Shown piece after piece: positions 35,901 through 46,854 of a stretch of DNA of 64,000 nucleotides (positions are counted from its first letter, which is position 1; the number at the start of each line of letters is the position of its first letter). The notes under the pieces were generated by a model. It was given only the letters and a program-made list of their open reading frames with translations, was not told the origin of the DNA and did no database searches. This DNA comes from Trichobilharzia regenti (lineage: Eukaryota > Platyhelminthes > Trematoda > Strigeidida > Schistosomatidae), in NCBI GenBank assembly GCA_944472135.2, contig OX235267.1:20009452-20073451 (forward strand), written 5' to 3'. The translations under genes were made by a program, and so were the position numbers.

Positions 35901-36406
35901 GTTGAGAGTTTCTTCAGTTTCTTACGATCCTTTGGTTTTATGAATGACTTTCTGTGTGGGGAAACCTTTAGTGTTTGGAGTGGAATGACAGCATCTAAGC
36001 ATATGTTTGAGTTATGGTAGAAGATGGTTAGGGCTCTCGATAGGTCATCAGTAGTGAAGTATTCATCCCATTTGGAGGATCTTAGCATCGATTCAACTAA
36101 GGCCCAGTTTGCCTTACTATAGTTCCTATATATTACTTGTTGTGAAGTGGAGGTATGAGATGCATTGCTACTCAGCGGAATTGGCAGTGCACACATTACT
36201 GTTTTGTGGTCGCTCCCTGGGAACTCAGAACCTACTAGCGTTGAAAGGGGGCTTATATTGTGGCAGAAGATTAAGTCTAGTACGTTGTTACCTCTTGTGG
36301 GAGTAGTGACAGTTTGTTTCCAGCCAAGTATATCCAGTGTGCCTAAGAACTTATCAAATTTAGTTGGACCTGTGGGTATATCCCAGTTGATTTCAGGTAA
36401 GTTAAA
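32824..36406 (-). mobile_element. 5'-truncated CR1-clade LINE inserted in LTR element c
   Basis: This one insertion explains the break between gag copy c and its 3' region. TTGAT occurs at both junctions (32819-32823 and 36407-36411), a likely 5-bp target-site duplication. The minus-strand order is endonuclease C-terminus, RT, and a 1.1-kb 3'UTR ending in an ATTATTAT tail at 32824. The last 675 bp (32824-33498) match the 3'UTRs at 46855-48399 and 57866-59279. The part at 33499-33964 does not match them, so the subfamily differs. Confidence 0.8.
33965..36406 (-). pseudogene. CR1-type LINE ORF2, 5'-truncated
   Basis: The frame is open from the 5' junction at 36406 to the stop at 33965; the first internal Met is at 36196 (743 aa). 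It begins in the endonuclease C-terminus (VLDLIFCHN, GSEFPGSDHKTV). RT motifs are SSKGFGTDGISSYFYKYGG, NYRPINITPIASRIMERL, NQHGFLKSRSC, VIYFDISKAFDRVDH, GVVQGSVIGPLLFTLYIND and the catalytic FADDLK. The frame is intact but the catalytic part of the endonuclease is missing, so it cannot move by itself. Confidence 0.9.
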
Positions 36407-36564
36407 TTGATGAGATATGTCGTGTGTTTGTTCGTCATCTATATTCTATGATACAATGATATGGGCGTGTTACCCTTCAGATTTGAGGATATAGCTCATA
36501 GAAGGAAATCAGCAAATGACCTCTGCAACGATTTTCCAACCTAGAGCGTCAACCTGAGAAGGGT

Positions 36565-36591
36565 TGTAGGCGTACTGCTGTAAGTCCTACA
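36565..36591 (+). repeat. Conserved 3'-region hairpin, copy 3
   Basis: TGTAGG/CCTACA stem, loop CGTACTGCTGTAAGT. GAAGGGT upstream extends the stem to about 13 pairs with ATTTCTTC, including G-U pairs and one bulge. Confidence 0.7.
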
Positions 36592-36759
36592 ATTTCTTCA
36601 AAGGGTAGCGCATCAATGAGCAGTCCAATGTGCTCCGTGTGTGATTTTGTACATATGTTCATATTGTATATACTGAATTGGTATCATTTATCATCTAGCT
36701 GTTGGTAATTCTGATTGTGTCCGGACGACTTCCACTTGGATCACCAACCTGAGAAGGGT

Positions 36760-36786
36760 TGTAGGCGTACTGCTGTAAGTCCTACA
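36760..36786 (+). repeat. Conserved 3'-region hairpin, copy 4
   Basis: GAAGGGTTGTAGG pairs over all 13 positions (with G-U wobbles) with CCTACAGTTCTTC, around loop CGTACTGCTGTAAGT. Confidence 0.7.
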
Positions 36787-36951
36787 GTTCTTCAAGGGTA
36801 GTTTGCCGTGCCAGAATCCACAACATTTGATGTATTGACTGTCAATATGTTTGTGTTAAATAATTGTGTGAGTTCCAATTGATGTAATTGTTGTTTAATC
36901 TTGTTTGTGTCCGGACATTCCACAAATTACAATCGACGACCTGAGAAGGGT

Positions 36952-36978
36952 GGTAGGCGTACTGGTGTAAGTCCTGCG
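36952..36978 (+). repeat. Conserved 3'-region hairpin, copy 5
   Basis: GGTAGG/CCTGCG variant. Five of six core pairs are kept, one as U-G, and the loop is CGTACTGGTGTAAGT. Confidence 0.65.
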
Positions 36979-37658
36979 ATTCTTCAAAGGAATTCCACCA
37001 AGACATGATCGGCGAGGTTGTTTGTACTATTTGTATATACGTGTGTTGTGTCATATCAATTGGTGTTTTTTGGATTCATTGTGTTTACTTGTTGTCTTCG
37101 TATCTTGTTGTTATTGCGTAATTTTGTTAAAATTTTCGTCGTGATTACTTCTGAAGTTGTGTCCACTCTTCTACATCCATGAATGAATTGATTGATGTTA
37201 AGGACAGCAGATGGGTCGTAAACGCCGGGGAGGCTATTGCTGAGAATGAAATGCACACGGAGATAATTGTCAGCTGTGGTCCGACACGCCGGGGAGAAAG
37301 AGTGTAAACGACTGAGGCTCGCATGCGTCACCGCTACTAGAACTGAGGCAGAATGAGTGACAGGCGATTGCAGTGGTAATTGGTAGTGAGTAGATAAGAG
37401 GATGTGCGTAGAGTATCATGAGTTGGTGCTTTGGTCACGTTGCATTCTGCAAGAGTCATTCTAGTAAGTGGCGATTGTGTTGCAAGATGTCAAGAGGAGG
37501 TCTCTGTCTGGAGGCGCAGGTCGTCAGCGATGTGTGAGATTGTGCTGTGGGTATGCTTGTGGTGTGTTGGCTTTTCTGTTTGTTTTCCATTTCAGCTCTG
37601 TCTCAGTGACCCAGGTTCTCGCAATGCCATCCAAGTCAACGTGCATTGGTCGTGAAGG

Positions 37659-37682
37659 AAAAAAGGGTTGGATCCCTTTTTT
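37659..37682 (+). repeat. 9-bp hairpin immediately before the 3' LTR
   Basis: AAAAAAGGG (37659-37667) and CCCTTTTTT (37674-37682) form a perfect stem over loop TTGGAT, 9 bp before LTR L3. A mutated equivalent precedes L4 near 38858-38880. Confidence 0.65.
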
Positions 37683-37691
37683 GCCGGGGAG

Positions 37692-38049
37692 TGTCAATGG
37701 AGTTGAAGATTGAACGATCAATTCTTGGTTGTTTGCTCAAAATCAACTTCCCCAATTTTCGCGGAGGCATCAATACGACAGTCATCGTCTCATCGGTCGC
37801 TGCTCAGAAAGAAGTGTGAAACATCGTGTGAAGTAATACAATGATTTATTGTTGTAATATTTGTTTTCAGACCTTAGTTCGCTTATTCTTTTTATATGTT
37901 GGTGTAACAATACAGAAATATCAAACGGCAGATCGGTGTTTTGGTTTCTTCGTCCGTTATAACTAAGCGTTTCTGAAATCTTTGAAGAACAGCGTGGGCC
38001 CGAGTGTAGCGAGAGCTGGGCATTAACGGTTTATGAGACGTGATTAACA
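37692..38049 (+). repeat. LTR copy L3
   Basis: 358 bp, starting TGTCAATGGAGTTGAAG and ending GATTAACA. It is close to L2 in sequence and length. The poly(A) signal position reads AATACA instead of AATAAA. It is the 3' LTR of element c. Confidence 0.8.
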
Positions 38050-38886
38050 GTTCGTGTTAATTAATTGTGCGGATTCCAATAATTTTAATTTTTGGTTAAT
38101 CTTGTTTGTGTCCGGACATTCTAAAACTTACAATTTTCGACCTGAGAGTGTTGCAGGCGTACTGTCGTAAGTCCCGCATTTTTTCAAAGGAATTACATCG
38201 AGACACGATCGGCGAGGTTATTTGTACTGTTTGTATATACGTGTGGTGTGTCATATCAATTGGCGTTTTTGGATTCATTGTGTTTATTTGTTGTTTACGT
38301 ACCTTGTTGTTATGCATTATTTTGCTAAATTTTTCGTCGTGATTACTTCTGAAGTTGTTTCGAGTCTTTTACATCCGTGAATGAATTGATTGATGTTAGA
38401 GGCAACCAATGGGTCGTATACGACGGGGAGGCTATTGCTGAGAATGACATACGCACGGGGATAATTGTTAGCTGTGGTCTCATACGCCGGGGAGCGAGTG
38501 TTGACGACCGAGACGTGCATACTTCACCCTTGCCAGAATTGAGGCAGAATGAGTGAAAAGCGATCGCAGTGGTAATTGGTAGTGAATAGGTAGGAGGATG
38601 TGTGAAGAGTATCATGAGGAGCTTCAATGATCACGTTGCTTTCTGCAAGAGTCATTCTAGCGAGTGGCGATTGCGTTGTAAGATGTCAAGAGGGTGCTTT
38701 TAACTGGAAGGCGTTGGTCGCCGTCGATGCGCAAGGTTGTGCTGTGGGTATGCCTGTGGTGTGTTGGGTTTGCTGTTTGTTATCAATGTCGGCTTTCGCC
38801 GTGTGACCCAGTTTCTCAGACAGGCATCTAAGTAAACGTGTACTGGTTGTGATGGAAAAAAAGATGGATCGGTTTTTTCCGGGGAG
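38050..38886 (+). mobile_element. Second copy of LTR-element 3' region (no gag)
   Basis: Diverged duplicate of 36855-37691, including one hairpin (38152-38178). It lies between L3 and L4, so the array continues with an internally deleted unit: LTR, 3' region, LTR. Confidence 0.75.
38152..38178 (+). repeat. Conserved 3'-region hairpin, copy 6 (covarying)
   Basis: TGCAGG/CCCGCA. The third pair is C-G where the other copies have T-A, so both sides changed together. One A-C mismatch is next to it. Loop CGTACTGTCGTAAGT. Confidence 0.65.
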
Positions 38887-39254
38887 TGCCAATGTAGATG
38901 AAGATTGAAGGATCAATTCATGGTTGTTTGCTTAAAGCCAACTCCTCCATATTTTTCGCGGGAGTCATCAATACTAAGGTCATCGTCTCACCGTTCGCTG
39001 TTCGTTGGAGGAGAGAAAAACTATCAGAAGTACTATCCTGATTTATTGGTACAACATTTATTCTTAGACCTCGTGTACAATAACCTTATTGTTGGTTACA
39101 TAATGGCGTGAGAATAAAGGATTCTTGAGTCGCCAATCTGTGCTCTGGTTTTCGCGTTGGTTAATGCAAAGTGTTTCTGAAAGACTTCTAGGTACAGCGT
39201 GAGATCCAGCGCAGCAAGAGCTGGACATTGACAGTTTATGAGAGTTGGCTGACA
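38887..39254 (+). repeat. LTR copy L4
   Basis: 368 bp, TGCCAATGTAG...GGCTGACA, with AATAAA at 39113-39118. From about 38902 to its end it appears identical to the inverted copy L5 at 42802-43157. It abuts the truncated end of minus-strand gag copy d. Confidence 0.8.
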
Positions 39255-39947
39255 ATCTTCATCTTCTACACGACAGCTTAACTTCACCCACTTATTTTGC
39301 AGTCAAATAGGTAGGCGTCTCGCCTCTATCTCTGGAACGGAACTTGAGTTCAAAACGCTCATTCAATTCATCGAAATCAATGTATTCTTGTAAGTCATCA
39401 GATCATCCAAAAGCTCAGATAGTACCTTGGAGTCAACTCGTAATTGACTACCATTCCCCTAACAGCCTCGAATATGTTTCTTGCAATCATTGAAGGTCTT
39501 CCAAACCTTTGACGCAATATCCTCATGGCCTCTGCATATCCTTCGTTTGGCTTCGTGAACTTACGACACTGTATAGCTCTTGAAGCAACTACAGTGCAAT
39601 ACTTCAACAAACACATCAACTTCATATCATCACTTCTTTCAAGCCCACTCAACATGACTTCAAACTCCTTTACAAACTGTGGATAGTCAGCTGGGTTTCC
39701 GCCGTAACTCTGAGGTTCATCCTTAGTGATTTTACTGTTCCTATTATCTTTAGACGGCGAAACATTGGCATCATTCTTCGGATGATTTACATCACACATA
39801 TCATTATATATAACAGGCACCTCAGCTTTACTTCCTTCCCCGCCTGCTTTCAGAACACTGACCCAGGCGTTACTTAAGTTGAGCAAACAACCCATAAAAG
39901 TTCCCGATAATACTTGTTCAAATAAGACTTGCAGACGCGAGGAAAGA
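39255..39947 (-). pseudogene. BEL/Pao-type gag-like ORF, copy d, partial
   Basis: Minus strand, downstream of LTR L6. It shows NPADYPQFVKEFEVMLSGLE, DDMKLMCLLKYC and ILRQRFGRPSMIARNIFEA. The expected start ATG CCT GGG reads ACG near 39868-39870, the frame breaks within the domain, and the 3' part is cut at 39255 by the junction with L4. It is dead. Confidence 0.8.
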
Positions 39948-40315
39948 TGAGCGGAAACACTCATAATCTGCAAATGTCCTGCTCTTACTACGCTGTACCT
40001 CACGCTGTCCTTGGAAGGCCTTCAAAATCTATGCGTAATAAATAACACGGAAAACCATGACGGAAATTGGTGACTAGAAAACCGTTTATGCTTGCACCGA
40101 TATACATCCAACCATTAAGTTATTTTACACAGAGTCTGAGAATAAATGCTATAAAAATAAATCAGAATAATACTACCGATTGTTTTTCTCTCTTCCAACA
40201 AACAGCGAACGATGAGACAATGACTGCAGTAACGATGACTCCCGCGAAAAATGTGGAGGAGTCGAGTTTGAGCAAACGACAATGAATTGATCGTTCAATC
40301 TACAACTACGTTGCA
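39948..40315 (-). repeat. LTR copy L6 (inverted)
   Basis: In reverse orientation it matches L4/L5 landmarks: GATCGTTCAATC near its outer edge, CGCGAAAAATGTGGAGGAG, and the GCTCTTACTACGCTG block. It is more diverged than L4 and L5 are from each other. It is the 5' LTR of gag copy d. Confidence 0.7.
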
Positions 40316-41499
40316 GGAAAAGCAGTATGCAGTTTGACGGCTTGAGATATTTCTGATTTTTATGAGGGCTTAGATATTTATCTTGAAAAAAGATAATAAT
40401 GAACGCCTAGACAGATCATGCTTCCACCTTTAAATATATACCATTTGCTCAGCCTATTGTTGAGGTACGACCACATGGGCGCTGCACAGATTTATGGGGC
40501 ATCTTATAAATTAACTTGCTGTCCATTGTCGGATTTATGAATACCACTTCACAATGTCTTATCTCATTCATTTTCTAATGACGCCTTTACTCGATCCTCA
40601 TTATATTCCATTAAACCTAACATTTTATAGCTCTTTATGAATTTGATTCGACTTACTCTATTCCTATTCTCTATAGGGTACGTTGTGCACCAAATGCACA
40701 AAAATATATAAAATAAAAACAGCCGGCATGAGGACAAATGTATTAATACCAAAAGTGGACATCATGATAGTAAGACATATATGGGTAGCATTATACATTG
40801 CAAACGAACGTTGTTAGCCTAGGGAGTTTCCTTTATTAATGCATTTATTAATGATACTTGCACTTACCTATTTCATTACTCTTTACTGATTCACCTTAGC
40901 ACTTTTACTCTTCTAAAACAGCTTTCAATCCCTTGTCAACGTTGTACTTACCTCAATACTGGTTGGTTATCGTATGCCGACAACCACGGGATGAAAACGA
41001 AACGGAGTCGATTTTCCCGCACAACCCGGAGGAGAGTTGTACAATTCGATAACTATACGGCCCGGTTCGGACAATGAGTGTATTAATATATATATATATA
41101 TATATATATCAAATATTTAACAGTTGAAACATTAACTTGTAGACAATCTACGATTTGATATTATATCATACTTGATCGTGCCTGTAAAAATGGCATGCAC
41201 TCTCATGTAAATTTTAGGGGATGTCATTGAAAGCAAACTTCGCAGTAAGATGTACATATCTTGCATGTCATTACATCAGTAATATATCATACTGATTGTA
41301 CTTCGGCCCGAATCGGACAATCTAAATGCTTCATACCAACAACTTTGTGGGAGGTAGATGTCTTGAAAGACTACTTGCAGACACTATGTATGACGATATC
41401 TAAAAATGTCTAAGAAGACTGACAACCTGCAATGGCGAAGAGAAATCAAACAATTAGGTGACACAGAGCGCATAAGGTAAGTATTTTTGTTATACGTAA
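40316..41499. other. AT-rich spacer with TA microsatellite
   Basis: No gene seen. A (TA)n tract covers about 41086-41109. CGGCCCGGTTCGGACAAT at 41058-41075 recurs with two changes at 41304-41321. I cannot name the element they belong to. Confidence 0.55.
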
Positions 41500-41625
41500 A
41501 AAACTTGGGTACTGCGGTGAAGTATAACTTTATTTTGGATACGATTTTATTTTCATAAATCACACGATTGTACGGTAATATTATCTGATGACGTTTCGAG
41601 CGCAAATTATTTTCATAATCAAATG
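41500..41625. repeat. Short dispersed repeat, copy 3 (GACGTTTCGA family)
   Basis: Reads AACTTGGGTACTGCGGTGAA, then TTTTATTTTCATAAATCACA and CTGATGACGTTTCGAGCGCA. It matches the left arm of the palindrome at 19923-20150 in order and spacing. Confidence 0.7.
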
Positions 41626-42244
41626 AAGTCAGCCACACAAATTTTTGATGCATTCATACACATGAGTATTTTAGATAAGCGTGCCACAGGCATAAAAACA
41701 CTCATCTCAATCACTTCTGTTCACGCTATTCCTTATGTCTTTATTACCGATTTTGGTGTATGTTTTCTTCTTCGGTGCACTTTATCTGGACAACTTAAGA
41801 AATTGGGAAATGTATAGAGTACTTAGGAAACGGCATTAATAATTTTTAAGCCAATTAAAACTCAATTGAGTTGTGACGCTAGGCATCTGCAGTGACAAAG
41901 CAGAGTGACTCAGTTTTAAAATGGAAATCAGCACAGTAGTGCAGCACTTAGATTTGTGACGCTTCACACCTGAAAAATATTATAATTAGTTGGTAACAAG
42001 CAAAACATATTTCATCAAATGTGTTTCGACTGCGCATTTGGGCTACGCGATGAAATTAACTGACTCATGAGATATAACGAGACAGAGCGTGAGAGTTATC
42101 TCGGGTAAGAGGAGAAATTATTGTAAGATAACTCTTTTTTCAGTTAGACAAGAACCAAATAAAAAATACGACTATCATTTGTTGACATTTCGCTTATTCT
42201 TATCCACGTTTTAGCATTTGACTATATCTGAACTATAGATCATT
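41626..42244. other. Unassigned AT-rich sequence
   Basis: No recognisable gene or repeat between the short repeat at 41500-41625 and the degenerate RTE at 42245. Confidence 0.45.
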
Positions 42245-42770
42245 CTGACAGACTGACTTTCAACATAGAAGACTGCACACAAGTGCACCCGTTTAGGTTA
42301 ACACATTACATGTAGCACAAAAAGGTAGAGAAAAAAGAAATTAAATGGAGCCCTAACGAGCATAAGTGATGAAAAACGAACAGTCATATAAAGGGTTGCT
42401 CAGATATGTGAGATTACACAGACTGAATGCATCTGTGTCATTAACAAGGTTTGGAATCACATTTCTACTTAGCACTAAGCTTAACCCCAATATTACTCAT
42501 CATATTAGACTGCTTAACACAGAAGAGATGGCACAGATACTGCGATCAAAAACCAGCAGTCTTTTCATATCTTCCAGTTACAATGGTCACTCCTCACAGC
42601 CTAAGTAGACAATATCATCAGCATACACTAAGTTGACAAGACTGTTCCCTGGTGAGATCCTAAAGTGAGTGACAGACAATTCTGTTAATATATGTATGAT
42701 GAAAGTGGACAACAATAAGAATGAAACTTGCAGAAACGAGCTTTGTATTTTATTCTTCTTAGAAATATCA
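42245..42770 (-). mobile_element. Internally deleted, degenerate RTE copy
   Basis: The left end matches the RTE 3'UTR (CAGACTGACT...CATAGAAGACTGCACACAAG). The middle matches the FDHRCLR region. The right part, on the minus strand, reads LSVTHFRISPGNSLVNLVYA and DDIVYLG, equivalent to the YADD region of the copy at 2951-6536. Large internal deletions bring these together within 530 bp. Confidence 0.7.
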
Positions 42771-42801
42771 GTTCCCTCATAGTTTAGTTTCAGTATTTGT
42801 G

Positions 42802-43157
42802 TGTCAGCCAACTCTCATAAACTGTCAATGTCCAGCTCTTGCTGCGCTGGATCTCACGCTGTACCTAGAAGTCTTTCAGAAACACTTTGCATTAACCAAC
42901 GCGAAAACCAGAGCACAGATTGGCGACTCAAGAATCCTTTATTCTCACGCCATTATGTAACCAACAATAAGGTTATTGTACACGAGGTCTAAGAATAAAT
43001 GTTGTACCAATAAATCAGGATAGTACTTCTGATAGTTTTTCTCTCCTCCAACGAACAGCGAACGGTGAGACGATGACCTTAGTATTGATGACTCCCGCGA
43101 AAAATATGGAGGAGTTGGCTTTAAGCAAACAACCATGAATTGATCCTTCAATCTTCT
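42802..43157 (-). repeat. LTR copy L5 (inverted twin of L4)
   Basis: The reverse complement of L4 starts here with TGTCAGCC and matches over about 350 bp without a difference that I could see. Its outer edge is truncated at CTTCTACT. No gag adjoins it. The flanks (degenerate RTE to the left, unknown sequence to the right) do not resemble the flanks of L4. Confidence 0.8.
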
Positions 43158-44682
43158 ACTAGGTTTAGAGCGACTTTATTGCATTCCCCGCAATGACGCT
43201 TGTTGTTATGTTGCTTTTGATTGCAAGTGGCCTTGATTTTGGGGGAAGATTTAACTGATGTAATATCGCGATTCCAGGCAGCCTGTAGACGGACGTAGGT
43301 CATTTGATCAGCTGATGGATATTGGAGTTATTTATTGGATAAACGTCAAGGTTAGGTCATATTTCGATGTTTTTCACACTTTTTTACCTATATTCCTGCT
43401 TAAAGTTGATGAAATGCGGCCTATTTAGAAGAAAGAGCATATGGTGGTGTCCTTATCCGGACGTAGGTCACAGGCAGTTTACAATTTGCTGAAAATACAT
43501 AATTTTTCCGTTCAGAAAATGTCTAATTACTTGAAGACACATGTTATAACGACTTTTTGTGAATTTATTTTGCAGTTTAATGGATTACACATGGACATGA
43601 TGAGGTGGGATAGCTCGTTCAGGTAATTATTTCACTTACTTTGTTGTGTACTTTTCCTAATGCTGACAAGGCTCCTCCACATGTATTTCTTTAAGAAAAA
43701 TCTGCAGAAATACTTAAAAATTATATATGCGTAGTATTTTCTTATTTGATGGCATAAAGTTGATGTTAGCAGGCAGATGGAATATCAACTTTGCATTATT
43801 GAAAAATGTTGACTAACATAATTATATACATTTCAAATCATTATTTTGTCATTTTAAGCATATTTAATGGTTAATTATTGTGTTTACACTGATAACAATG
43901 TTTACATCTGTATAATTCTTATGTTCTTTTTCAGATAATATCTACTTTCGGGAATTTCATGGATTTCGGTGATAAAGAAAAAGATACCTGCACTGTTGTC
44001 GACTTTGTATTACATGTTAATTCATTATTAAATGTATTCTTCGTTATTCGTTTGTTTATTCTACTTGATAAGACCGAATATTAGCCCTTGCATAATTTGT
44101 GAGGTATGGAGTATATGAGGCTATCTTTGAAATACTAAGTAGGAGCAGATATTAGGAGAAGCCTATTGGTAAAAGGTTATGTTGTAGTCAAATAAAGTAA
44201 ATATGCCTAAACCGTAGAGGAGGTATTGCGATTATAAAGCGTTTCGAGCTATCTATTGTCTTAGCAGAATACATATACTGATTCGTGATTCATAGTCACA
44301 AAGTGAGAGTAAATCTACCTGAGATAGTTTGCTTGTGATTTTGGCATGCCGCAATGTACCATAAGGAGAGACTATACCTGTGCTGTTAGATGTATGACTC
44401 AGTGCAACTACGGTCATCGTAATAATTAAAAACAGAATGCCTAGGGTTCTCAGCCAAAGAACACGATACGTTGCTATCTGCACATATAATCACGTAAACA
44501 AAAGTTTTCCAGACGCCGCATTTACTCCTAACAGTTTACCCTCAACTTCTAACTTAGCACGTGCTACTTATGTTACTGGAACACAATCGCATTACAACAG
44601 AAGGAAGACAGATTCATTGAAAAACTGTTTATTAAACAAAAGTCAGATTTCAAATGTACAGAAAATTCAGATGACTATTTAC
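43158..44682. other. Unassigned sequence
   Basis: 1.5 kb of AT-rich DNA. CGGACGTAGGTCA occurs twice (near 43283 and 43459). I recognise no gene and no element. Confidence 0.45.
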
Positions 44683-45105
44683 CGTCAGTAAGTTCCATTT
44701 ACGTACACAGGACATGTATGTTTCTCCACAAGTCTGAAAAGGTTTAAGAAAAGCATTATTAAATTGGGTATTACATGTATGATCTGAATAAAACATTTTT
44801 CCTGATAAGCATTTGCAAGTAATCACTTTACAAACAATATATATAAGTAACCAAGTAGTTTTCACTAAACTTAAGGGACTTCGCGATTTATCGTTGGTCG
44901 ATAACTAGTGGGTCCATCGAAGCATCATCAAATGATGAAATTATTAAATCACGAGTTATGCAGTAGTTTCCAAAGCTAGTACAAAGATTTTAGCAAGAAT
45001 GACAACGGCTTTATGACAAATAATAGGTATTGACAGCAATAATAACAATAACGTTCATGTTCGTAGTCACTATAAAAACAATAATAGGTGTTATTATAGC
45101 AACGA
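44683..45105. repeat. Partial copy of duplication arm A (A0)
   Basis: About 420 bp almost identical to 46273-46700 and 52868-53295 (shared GTCTGAAAAGGTTTAAG, GGTCGATAACTAGTGGGTCC). It diverges at its ends. It is an extra, shorter copy of the arm that flanks the tandem units. Confidence 0.8.
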
Positions 45106-45240
45106 ATTCATCATTAACAAATAATAATACAATCATATCAAATAAATGCATCACTTAATCTTAAGAAGTAGGTGTTTACTTACTTTCACTGTATTCTCTC
45201 ACTACTGATGTGCTCAATTAGCTTATTCCAACAGAATTCA

Positions 45241-46854
45241 AGATTAATTCTGAAAGTGAGTGGAGATCCAGTCAATGTCAAATAAAAACCTGTAGCTTAC
45301 ACGCATTACACTGCTTACTGAGACATTTGATACCTGCCTTCTGGTCTTCGTGACAAGAACACAGTATATCCAGGTGTACCTACATATACATAAGTATATG
45401 CATATGCTGCATCAACCATATCGTTTTTATTATGATTAACCAGACCACCGTGTATATTATACTTATTTAAGGATCTCTGAAAATAATGGTCAGGGGATAA
45501 TTGAAGTTGCTTGAAGTTATACCTCTTCAGAAAATTATTTGCATTCTTGACACTCCTGAGAAGTCCTTACATATTGATATGGCATGAATTCGTTGAATTC
45601 AGCAAATAAATCAGCTGGTATATCATTTTTATTCATACTTTGAGAAAGCTATTAGCATTAAATAGCGAAACGTCAGTAAAAACAACATCGTTTTTTTCAT
45701 TCATTGGGAAATACAAAAAACCTTATTATTATGGTATATCATTTCTCTCCTGAGCTGTAATAGTTTGTTTTGTCAGTTATATATCGAATTTGATAAAACG
45801 CTCCTGGAAATTCAGAACTTAACCAAGCAGCTAAATGATGTTTGAAATTACCTGGACTCGAATGACAAACTGGCCAATCACAAGCGAGCGAATCGCTTGT
45901 TTATTTCATTCGCGGTCACTCAAAATTACGGCCGCCGACAGGCTGTCCATATCAACACCCGACTGGATGAGGTAGACTATTTAGTTTTGTTGGTCATTTT
46001 CACTTACATTTTTGTGTACCATAGGTGATGAATTCAAAGCTCATTCACAATTAGTTGTTTGAAAAATTAACAGAAATACTCAGGAATTATTCTCACATGT
46101 TATTTACTTCTTATACTGCACAGATTTGGTTTTTACCGGCAGATGTATGTCCATATTTTCTGCTTGAAAAACGTTGAATGGCGTAAGTGTGCTCAATTTA
46201 ACTAATTATTTAGTATTTTCTATCACTTACATTTTGTATTTATAATCGTGAAGATGTCAAATGAGTAGGCCTGGATTACCGTCATTAAGTTCCTTTACGT
46301 ACATAGCACATATATCCTTTTCCATAAGTCTGAAAAGGTTTAAGAAAAGCATTATTAAATTGGGTATTACATGTATGATCTGAATAAAACATTTTTCCTG
46401 ATAAGCATTTGCAAGTAATCACTTTACAAACAATATATATAAGTAACCAAGTAGTTTTCACTAAACTTAAGGGACTTCGCGATTTATCGTTGGTCGATAA
46501 CTAGTGGGTCCATCGAAGCATCATCAAATGATGAAATTATTAAATCACGAGTTATGCAGTAGTTTCCAAAGCTAGTACAAAGATTTTAGCAAGAATGACA
46601 ACGGCTTTATGACAAATAATAGGTATTGACAGCAATAATAACAATAACGTTCATGTTCGTAGTCACTATAAAAACAATAATAGGTATTATTATAGCAATG
46701 ATTTCGACATTTACATACATAGACAACTAATAGTAATACAATCATATGAAATAAATGTATCACTTAATCTAAAGTAGCATGCGTCAAATTAAATTTGTGA
46801 TGCACATACAATGAACAATTTACTTTCAATCAATGAATCTACAGGTAGAAATAT
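45241..46854. repeat. Duplication arm A1
   Basis: 1.6 kb repeated almost without change at 51832-53445 (offset 6,591) and in part at 56874-57550. It contains a fold-back CAAGCGA/TCGCTTG at 45881-45899. There are no convincing ORFs. It behaves like a flanking repeat of the Penelope-containing unit (a pseudo-LTR-like position), but that is only an inference from the layout. Confidence 0.8.

Larger units (their letters stand above)
36412..37691 (+). mobile_element. 3' noncoding region of LTR element c
   Basis: Resumes the sequence that followed gag in element b (30075-30495 versus 36415-36840) and then adds about 830 bp not present there. It holds three conserved hairpins, spaced about 190 bp. 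A second hairpin type lies at 37659-37682, just before a short purine run (GGGGAG) and LTR L3, which would suit a polypurine tract. No coding region is recognised. Confidence 0.7.

Noticed and set aside
30218..38180. Regularly spaced short repeats considered as a CRISPR array
   Set aside because: Spacing is about 190 bp and irregular, the repeats are diverged, the spacers are similar to each other, and the genome is eukaryotic.
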